Assembly (NCBI GenBank): GCA_023150055.1
Contig: JAKLLP010000180.1
Coordinates: forward strand, 1 to 5,131
DNA: 5,131 nucleotides
Direction: 5' to 3'
Origin: Gammaproteobacteria bacterium
GTDB lineage: Bacteria > Pseudomonadota > Gammaproteobacteria > Steroidobacterales > GCA-2729495
A program made the position numbers and the translations under genes. A model generated the notes under the pieces. It saw nothing but the letters and a program-made list of their open reading frames with translations. It was not told where the DNA came from and did no database searches. Shown here piece by piece: positions 1 to 4,129 of this stretch. Position 1 is the stretch's first letter. Each line of letters opens with the position of its first letter.

Positions 1-761
1 TGGGCGGGCTTGCCGTCGGTCCGGATGGCACGCTCTGGGCCTCGGCTCCCCTCGACCCGGTGATGATGGAGATCGGCCGCGACGGCCGGCAGAAGCCGCT
101 GCGTAGGTTCTCCGACAGGAGCTTCAGCAGCGTGACTTTCGCGCGGGACGGCAGCCTTTATTTCGGCGAGCACCTGCAGGGGACGGTCACCTCGTTTCCG
201 GCGTTCACCACGAAGTTTCATTACCTGCCCGGTCGCGACGTCATCGGTGATGGCGTCATCGAGCGGTTCAGCGCCGACGGCAAGCTGCTGCAATCCTGGC
301 AGGTCGCGACCCACGGCGGCGTGATGGGCTTCCACGCCGTCACCAGCACGGTGCTCGCCGACGACGACCGGCGCATGGTCTACATTTCGGAGACCGGCAA
401 CGTCATCAAGCAGTTCGACCTCGCGAACGGCCGCCAGCTGCCCGATCTCGCGGTCTTCGAGAACGACCCGAAGGTGCCGATGACGATCGTGATGGTGGCC
501 GGCACCGACGGCAACCTGATGGTGAGCACGGGCGCGGCGTTTTTCATCGCCGACGTGCGCAGCGGCGCGATCCTGCGTCACTACCCGCTGGAGGGGATGG
601 GCTGGGCCGCGCTCGCGCCGACGGTGGACGGCAAGGGGGCCATCGTCGGCAATTTCTTCAGCGGTGACGTCATCGTGGTCGATCTCGCCGACGGCCGCGT
701 CATCCGCCGGGCGAACATCGGCCAGAAGCGCTCGCTCTCCGGCATCGCGCAGTTCCCATGA
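1..761 (+). CDS. Beta-propeller-like protein, C-terminal part (function unknown)
   Basis: This is the 3' part of a gene that begins left of the window. The reading frame is open from base 3 and gives 252 visible residues, ending in TGA. The protein shows recurring short strand-rich units of about 40-50 residues: a G-P-D-G-T-L-W turn near the left edge, F-A-R-D-G-S-L-Y-F about 35 residues later, then F-S-A-D-G-K-L-L, Y-I-S-E-T-G-N-V-I-K-Q-F-D-L-A-N-G, F-F-I-A-D-V-R-S-G, and finally V-I-V-V-D-L-A-D-G-R-V-I. The alternation of an 'xxDGxL' turn with hydrophobic strands is typical of NHL, SMP-30 or YVTN-type propellers, which act as binding scaffolds or, in some cases, as lactonases and lyases. 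No catalytic residues could be assigned, and the N-terminus, including any signal peptide, is outside the window. The next gene is convergent 22 bp away, so this gene ends its own transcription unit. The fold is fairly likely; the function is not identified. Confidence 0.75.
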   Translation, partial: GGLAVGPDGTLWASAPLDPVMMEIGRDGRQKPLRRFSDRSFSSVTFARDGSLYFGEHLQGTVTSFPAFTTKFHYLPGRDVIGDGVIERFSADGKLLQSWQVATHGGVMGFHAVTSTVLADDDRRMVYISETGNVIKQFDLANGRQLPDLAVFENDPKVPMTIVMVAGTDGNLMVSTGAAFFIADVRSGAILRHYPLEGMGWAALAPTVDGKGAIVGNFFSGDVIVVDLADGRVIRRANIGQKRSLSGIAQFP

Positions 762-783
762 CGGGATGACGGCGCCGCGCTGC

Positions 784-1593
784 CTACCAGGCGATCCAGC
801 CGGTGGTCGCGGAGAGCAGCACGAAGGCGCCGAACACGATCCGGTACCAGGCGAACGCCGCGAAGCTGTGCGAGCTGACGTAGCGGATGAAGCCGCGCAC
901 CGCGACCAGCGCGGTGATGAACGAGACGGCGGCGCTGAGGAGCAGCGGGCCGAGCGTGTCGACGGTGAGCAAGTCGCGCGCCTCGATCAGCTTGTAGGCG
1001 GTCGCCGCCAGCAGGGTCGGGATGGCGAGGAAGAAGGAATACTCCGTCGCCAGCCGGCGCGACATGCCCATCAGCACGCCGCCGATGATGGTCGCCCCCG
1101 AGCGCGACATGCCGGGGAACAGCGCCAGCGATTGCCACAGCCCCAGCCGGAATGCCGTGGCCGGCGGCACGTCGTCGGCGAGCTTGAGACTGGCCGAGCT
1201 CTCCCGCCGGTCGACCAGCAGGATCAGTACGCCGCCCACGATGAGCGCGGTGGCCACCGGTACCGGGTGAAAGAGGTACTCCTCGATCGCGTCCTTGAAG
1301 GCGAGACCGAGCACGGCGAGCGGCAGGAAGCCGAGCACCAGGTTGATGAGGAAGCGGCGCGAGGAGGGCTCATGCGTGAAGGTGAGCGCCGTGCGGAGCA
1401 GCATCGCGCGATATTCCCAGCACACGGCGAGGATCGCCGCCCCCTGGATCACGATCTCCACGGCCACCGCCTGCGGTCCCTTGTAGCCGAGCAGGGCGCC
1501 GGCGAGGATCAGGTGGCCGGTGCTGGAGACCGGCAGAAACTCCGTGAGACCCTCGACGATGCCGAGGACCAGGGCGGTGAACCAATCGAGCAT
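784..1593 (-). CDS. uppP: Undecaprenyl-diphosphate phosphatase (UppP/BacA)
   Basis: This integral inner-membrane enzyme removes a phosphate from undecaprenyl diphosphate. It regenerates the lipid carrier for peptidoglycan and other surface polymers, and extra copies confer bacitracin resistance. The product has 269 residues, close to the 273 of the E. coli protein. The first family signature lies at residues 11-28 (G-I-V-E-G-L-T-E-F-L-P-V-S-S-T-G-H-L), placing E14, E18, S24 and H27 where E. coli has E17, E21, S27 and H30. The second signature, P-G-M-S-R-S-G-A-T at 160-168, supplies R164, equivalent to R174. Hydrophobic segments lie near residues 40-60, 82-100, 112-128, 186-204, 217-236 and 245-264. 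I chose the ATG just before L-D-W-F because the family motif follows at the normal distance. The open frame continues 53 codons further upstream to a GTG, but that part is low-complexity and overlaps the divergent hemW gene. No clear Shine-Dalgarno sequence precedes the ATG. Confidence 0.96.
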   Translation of the reverse strand: MLDWFTALVLGIVEGLTEFLPVSSTGHLILAGALLGYKGPQAVAVEIVIQGAAILAVCWEYRAMLLRTALTFTHEPSSRRFLINLVLGFLPLAVLGLAFKDAIEEYLFHPVPVATALIVGGVLILLVDRRESSASLKLADDVPPATAFRLGLWQSLALFPGMSRSGATIIGGVLMGMSRRLATEYSFFLAIPTLLAATAYKLIEARDLLTVDTLGPLLLSAAVSFITALVAVRGFIRYVSSHSFAAFAWYRIVFGAFVLLSATTGWIAW

Positions 1594-1733
1594 CGGGGGT
1601 GCCGGGTGCTGCCTGCTGAAGCCGGCCGTTATGGTTGCAGCTGCAGCGCGAAAGGGCAACGACCAGGTCGGCAGTTCCGCGAGTGACCGCGTCCGGACGG
1701 CACGAGCGGGCCGTGGCGCGCTAACATCACGAC
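1594..1733. promoter_or_regulatory. Divergent uppP-hemW intergenic region
   Basis: This 140-bp gap separates the starts of uppP (leftward) and hemW (rightward) and should hold both promoters. On the hemW side a -10-like box sits just before the ATG and is listed separately. On the uppP side no good promoter pair was found: CATAAC (minus strand of 1628-1633) and TTGCCC (minus strand of 1654-1659) are 20 bases apart, which is too long. A perfect 10-bp palindrome, TGCAGCTGCA, lies at 1636-1645 and could be an operator or a chance G+C-rich word. Confidence 0.45.
1722..1733 (+). promoter_or_regulatory. -10-like box of hemW, possibly leaderless
   Basis: TAACAT at 1722-1727 matches four of six positions of the sigma-70 -10 consensus TATAAT and ends six bases before the hemW ATG. 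Transcription would then begin at or next to the start codon. No purine-rich ribosome binding site lies between them or just upstream. The -35 region is weak. The same arrangement precedes the ATPase gene at 4130, which is the main reason to take it seriously. Confidence 0.45.
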
Positions 1734-2879
1734 ATGGAGCGCACGTTGCCACCGCTCGCCCTGTACGTGCATCTGCCCTGGTGCGTGCGCAAGTGTCCGT
1801 ACTGCGATTTCAATTCCCACGAACGGACGGGTGAGCTGCCCGAAGCGGACTATGTCGGCGCGTTGCTCGCCGATCTCGATGCCGCGGCGCCGCTCGCGCA
1901 GGGGCGCAATCTCGCCAGCGTTTTCATCGGCGGCGGTACGCCGAGCCTGTTCTCGCCGCAGTCGATCGGGCACCTGGTGGAAGGCATCGCCGCGCGTGTC
2001 GCGCTCGCCCCCGGTGCCGAGATCACGCTCGAGGCCAATCCCGGGGCCGCCGAGGCGCACCACTTTCGCGGCTATCGCGAGGCGGGCGTCAACCGCCTCT
2101 CGATCGGCGTGCAGAGCTTCCAGCCGGCGCGGCTGCGCGCGCTCGGGCGCATCCACGACGACGTCGAGGCGCGTCACGCCATCGAGCATGCGCTGCTCTG
2201 CTTCGAGCGCGTCAACCTCGACCTCATGTACGTGTTGCCCGGGCAGACGCCGGAGGAGGCCGAGGCGGACTGCGAGATCGCGGTGGCGAGCGGGGCGACG
2301 CACCTGTCGTTCTACCAGCTGACCATCGAGCCGAACACCGTGTTCCACCGCCATCGCCCCGAGCTGCCGGACGAGGACACGGCAGCGGCCATCGAGGAGA
2401 CCGTCCATGAGCGGCTCGCGCTGGCGGGATTTTCCCGCTACGAGGTCTCGGCCTGGTCGCGGCCCGGCGAGGAGTGCCGGCACAACCTCAACTACTGGCG
2501 TTTCGGCGACTACCTCGGCATCGGCGCGGGCGCGCACGCGAAGATCACCCTGCCGGAGGGCGCGCGGCGCGAGGCGCGCAGCCGCGTCCCGGCCGACTAC
2601 CTGCGACGCGTCGCCGCCGGCGATGCGGTCGTGGAGCGACGCCAGATCGCCGCGGCCGACCTGCCCTTCGAGTTCATGATGAACGCGCTGCGGCTGACCG
2701 CGGGGTTCCCCGAGAAGCTCTACGCCGAGCGCACCGGGCTTCCCCTCGGCAGCGCGGAGCCGGCGCTGTCGACGGCGATCGAGCGCGGGCTGCTCGCGCG
2801 CGAGCGGGGCGAGATCCGGCCGACGGCGCTTGGGTATCGCTATCTCAGCGATTTGACGGGATTGTTCTTACAGGGGTAG
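1734..2879 (+). CDS. hemW: Radical SAM heme chaperone HemW
   Basis: HemW is a cytoplasmic radical-SAM protein that binds heme and is thought to deliver it to membrane hemoproteins. It is often mislabelled an oxygen-independent coproporphyrinogen III oxidase. The 381 residues match the usual length (378 in E. coli). The iron-sulfur cluster motif is C17-V-R-K-C21-P-Y-C24-D-F26. The residue after the third cysteine pair is F, not the extra cysteine found in true HemN oxidases, and this favours HemW. The SAM-binding G-G-G-T-P lies at 66-70, E-A-N-P-G at 100-104, G-V-N-R-L-S-I-G-V-Q-S-F at 118-129, and the family block H-N-L-N-Y-W-R-F-G-D-Y at 250-260 followed by G-A-G-A-H. A C-terminal HemN-type domain with a winged-helix look (about 300-381) contains P-F-E-F-M-M-N-A-L-R. 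It is transcribed alone, divergent from uppP. The rdgB gene that precedes hemW in many gammaproteobacteria is absent here. The ATG has no Shine-Dalgarno sequence. Confidence 0.96.
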   Translation: MERTLPPLALYVHLPWCVRKCPYCDFNSHERTGELPEADYVGALLADLDAAAPLAQGRNLASVFIGGGTPSLFSPQSIGHLVEGIAARVALAPGAEITLEANPGAAEAHHFRGYREAGVNRLSIGVQSFQPARLRALGRIHDDVEARHAIEHALLCFERVNLDLMYVLPGQTPEEAEADCEIAVASGATHLSFYQLTIEPNTVFHRHRPELPDEDTAAAIEETVHERLALAGFSRYEVSAWSRPGEECRHNLNYWRFGDYLGIGAGAHAKITLPEGARREARSRVPADYLRRVAAGDAVVERRQIAAADLPFEFMMNALRLTAGFPEKLYAERTGLPLGSAEPALSTAIERGLLARERGEIRPTALGYRYLSDLTGLFLQG

Positions 2880-2911
2880 CACTCTGTGGGAGAGGTAGCA
2901 CCTGTGGGAGG
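2875..2911 (+). repeat. Tandem duplication of the REP head across the hemW stop codon
   Basis: Two adjoining near-identical units are present: GGTAGCACTCTGTGGGAGA at 2875-2893 and GGTAGCACCTGTGGGAGG at 2894-2911. They differ by one inserted T and the last base. The first unit contains the TAG stop codon of hemW at 2877-2879. The second unit runs into the complete palindromic repeat at 2901-2926, so the first looks like a copy of its head without the hairpin. Confidence 0.8.
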
Positions 2912-2926
2912 CACTTCAGTGCCGAC
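2901..2926 (+). repeat. REP-like palindromic repeat, copy A
   Basis: The element reads CCTGTGGGAG followed by the hairpin GGCAC-TTCA-GTGCC (stem 2910-2923) and ends in GAC. Compared with copy C on the opposite strand, the head and tail are the same. The stem differs at two base pairs (C-G for G-C and A-T for G-C), each changed on both sides, and the loop differs at one base. This keeps the hairpin intact and marks the sequence as a structured repeat family, not a chance match. Confidence 0.8.
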
Positions 2927-2955
2927 TGTACAGAGGCACGCCGCGGCTGAATCCA

Positions 2956-2981
2956 GTCGGGGCTAAAGCCCCTCCCGGTGC
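2956..2981 (-). repeat. REP-like palindromic repeat, copy B
   Basis: On the minus strand this carries GGGAG and the hairpin GGGGC-TTTA-GCCCC (stem 2959-2972) ending in GAC. It shares 21 consecutive bases (2956-2976) with copy C (3091-3111), but its outer head has diverged. It faces copy A, and the flanking CCGACTG (2922-2928) and CAGTCGG (2954-2960) are perfect inverted partners. Together A and B resemble a REPIN-type pair of inverted REPs with a short spacer. Confidence 0.82.
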
Positions 2982-3090
2982 GCAGGTGACATCCATCAGG
3001 ACACTACCCTGCAATCGCGCACCGACCTTTAGCGGGACACGACACGAGCACTGCAACGCCGTTACGCTTCGACCGCGCTGCCGAACCCTT

Positions 3091-3116
3091 GTCGGGGCTA
3101 AAGCCCCTCCCACAGG
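3091..3116 (-). repeat. REP-like palindromic repeat, copy C
   Basis: On the minus strand this has the full head CCTGTGGGAG, the hairpin GGGGC-TTTA-GCCCC (stem 3094-3107) and the tail GAC. It lies in the same orientation as copy B, 109 bases beyond it, and downstream of the ypfJ stop codon in the direction of ypfJ transcription. It would therefore appear as a hairpin in the ypfJ 3' end. Confidence 0.82.
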
Positions 3117-3127
3117 ACTGCGTTCAC

Positions 3128-3157
3128 CGCCACCGCCCCTGCCACAGCGCCACCGCC
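3128..3157. repeat. Short direct repeat, 20-bp period
   Basis: CGCCACCGCC occurs at 3128-3137 and again at 3148-3157, just beyond the ypfJ stop codon. Only the 10-base core is repeated and the word is simple and G+C-rich, so chance is possible. Confidence 0.45.
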
Positions 3158-3164
3158 GTTGTGT

Positions 3165-4025
3165 CTACAGGTCTTCCGCCTCGAAGGTCTCGCAGCTCCC
3201 CGGGTCGCCGCTCTCCAGCCCGCGCCGGAACCAGCGCACCCGCTGGGCGGAGCTGCCGTGGGTGAATGAGTCGGGCCGGACGTAACCACCGCTTTGCTGC
3301 TGGAGCCGGTCGTCGCCGATGGCGCTCGCCGCTGCGAGTCCTTCCTCGATGTCGCCCTGCTCGAGGATGCTGCGCGCCCGATCGGCGCGCTGCGCCCAGA
3401 CACCGGCGTAGCAGTCGGCCTGCAACTCGAGCCGTACCGAGAGCGCGTTGGCTTCGGTCTCGCCGAGCCGTTGTCGCTGTCGCTGGACTCTCTCGGAGGT
3501 GCCGAGCAGGTTCTGCACGTGATGGCCTACCTCGTGGGCGATCACGTACGCCTGGGCGAAGTCCCCGGGCGCCCGGAAACGCTCCTGCAGCTCGCGGTAG
3601 AAGTCGAGGTCGATGTAGACCTTGCGATCGCCGGGGCAATAAAACGGCCCCATCGCCGACTGGCCCATGCCGCAGGCCGAGGCGACCATGCCGGAGAACA
3701 ACACCAGGCGCGGCGGCTCGTAATCGAGCCCGGCTTCGGCGAAGACCGTGGCCCAGGTGTCCTCGGTGTCGGCCAGCACCACCGAGACGAAGTCGGCGAG
3801 CGGGTCCTCGCCAGGCGTGGGTGCCGGGGCGGGCTCCACCGCGCCCGGCACGCTGTCCATGGGCACGTTCTGCAACAGCAGCGTCGGGTCGATGCCGAGA
3901 AAGTACGAGACCAGCAGCACGACGAGGATCGCCCCGATGCCGCCCCCCGCAAGACCGCCCCGTCGCACCGGCATGCCGCGCCGGTCCTCGACGTTGTCGC
4001 TGCGTCTGCCGCGTTCCCAGCGCAT
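3165..4025 (-). CDS. ypfJ: Membrane-anchored neutral zinc metallopeptidase, YpfJ family
   Basis: This is a predicted zinc protease of the YpfJ family (Pfam Zn_peptidase, PF04228); its physiological substrate is not known to me. The product has 286 residues, about the length of E. coli YpfJ, and opens with the conserved M-R-W-x-x-x-R-x-S-D-N-V-E-D-R-R. An arginine-rich head (1-23) precedes one membrane segment near 27-45, so the rest is predicted to lie in the periplasm. A proline/alanine linker follows at about 58-75. The catalytic motif is H164-E165-V-G-H168-H, and E200-L-Q-A-D204 is the expected place for the third zinc ligand, as in ExxAD gluzincins. Also conserved are G-P-F-Y-C-P (127-131), I-G-D-D-R-L-Q-Q-Q (236-244) and S-F-T-H-G (253-257). 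Four cysteines (118, 130, 205, 278) fit an oxidising compartment. The ATG is preceded by a good ribosome binding site. The gene is convergent with hemW and divergent from the ATPase gene. Confidence 0.94.
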   Translation of the reverse strand: MRWERGRRSDNVEDRRGMPVRRGGLAGGGIGAILVVLLVSYFLGIDPTLLLQNVPMDSVPGAVEPAPAPTPGEDPLADFVSVVLADTEDTWATVFAEAGLDYEPPRLVLFSGMVASACGMGQSAMGPFYCPGDRKVYIDLDFYRELQERFRAPGDFAQAYVIAHEVGHHVQNLLGTSERVQRQRQRLGETEANALSVRLELQADCYAGVWAQRADRARSILEQGDIEEGLAAASAIGDDRLQQQSGGYVRPDSFTHGSSAQRVRWFRRGLESGDPGSCETFEAEDL

Positions 4026-4034
4026 GCTCGCGAA

Positions 4035-4040
4035 CTCCCT
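4035..4040 (-). promoter_or_regulatory. Ribosome binding site of ypfJ
   Basis: On the minus strand AGGGAG lies nine bases before the ATG. It is the only clear Shine-Dalgarno sequence among the three gene starts in the window's right two thirds and supports the chosen ypfJ start. Confidence 0.7.
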
Positions 4041-4041
4041 G

Positions 4042-4056
4042 CCGGGTGCAGCCCGG
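4042..4056 (-). promoter_or_regulatory. Leader hairpin next to the ypfJ ribosome binding site
   Basis: CCGGG (4042-4046) and CCCGG (4052-4056) form a 5-bp G+C stem around a 5-base loop. In the ypfJ transcript it would sit one base upstream of the AGGGAG box. It is short, and whether it affects translation is unknown. Confidence 0.35.
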
Positions 4057-4073
4057 TCTGCTTATGCAGGGCT

Positions 4074-4102
4074 ATCGTTTCGCGCCGGCGGCTTGCTGTC
4101 AA
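4074..4102 (-). promoter_or_regulatory. Candidate sigma-70 promoter of ypfJ
   Basis: The minus strand carries a perfect -35 consensus, TTGACA (4097-4102), followed after exactly 17 bases by AACGAT (4074-4079), a weak -10 that matches three of six consensus positions. Transcription would start near 4067, leaving a leader of about 40 bases that contains the hairpin and ribosome binding site. The -35 box overlaps that of the divergent promoter for the ATPase gene. Confidence 0.5.
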
Positions 4103-4129
4103 TGCAAGGCCCTGTCGTATCATGCGCCG
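4096..4129 (+). promoter_or_regulatory. Candidate promoter of the ATPase gene, possibly leaderless
   Basis: TATCAT (4118-4123) matches five of six positions of the -10 consensus. CTGTCA (4096-4101), 16 bases upstream, matches four of six of the -35. The -10 box ends six bases before the ATG, so transcription would begin at or beside the start codon. No Shine-Dalgarno sequence is present. The spacing equals that seen before hemW. Confidence 0.5.

Larger units (their letters stand above)
2880..3164. other. hemW-ypfJ convergent intergenic region with REP-like cluster
   Basis: This 285-bp gap lies between the 3' ends of two convergent genes. It holds three REP-like hairpins (2901-2926 plus; 2956-2981 minus; 3091-3116 minus) and a short direct repeat near the ypfJ end. 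The 110 bases between the second and third hairpins show no recognisable gene. No hairpin followed by a T-run was found, so a standard intrinsic terminator is not evident for either gene. The stable palindromes could still stop or protect transcripts from both sides. Short open frames here translate the repeat itself and are not credible genes. Confidence 0.75.

Noticed and set aside
1628..1659. Promoter for uppP from CATAAC and TTGCCC
   Set aside because: The two boxes are 20 bases apart, which is too far for a normal sigma-70 promoter. Moving the -10 to AACCAT gives 17 bases but only three of six matches.
664..1686. Long plus-strand open frame of 340 codons opposite uppP
   Set aside because: It is antisense to a clear UppP gene, and its product is rich in charged residues, Q, H and R without domains. 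This is the usual shadow frame in G+C-rich DNA.
1594..1752. N-terminal extension of UppP by 53 codons to a GTG
   Set aside because: The extra residues are unlike any UppP N-terminus and overlap the start of hemW. The family motif begins normally after the internal ATG at 1593.
1629..2537. Minus-strand open frame of 302 codons opposite hemW
   Set aside because: It is a shadow of hemW with biased composition, and no motif was recognised.
3021..3040. Possible fourth, degraded REP copy
   Set aside because: Only the seven bases CTTTAGC (3027-3033) match the core; the stem partners are not present.
2916..3113. Possible 65-residue protein on the minus strand in the hemW-ypfJ gap
   Set aside because: It contains G-G-A-L-A-P-T twice, which is just the translation of the two REP copies B and C.
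2875..3116. CRISPR array
   Set aside because: The repeats are inverted relative to each other, differ in sequence and have irregular spacing, and no cas gene is visible.
3091..3116. Intrinsic terminator for ypfJ
   Set aside because: The hairpin is strong, but the bases after it on the minus strand are GACAAGGG, not a T-run. It may still act as a roadblock, but it is better described as a REP.
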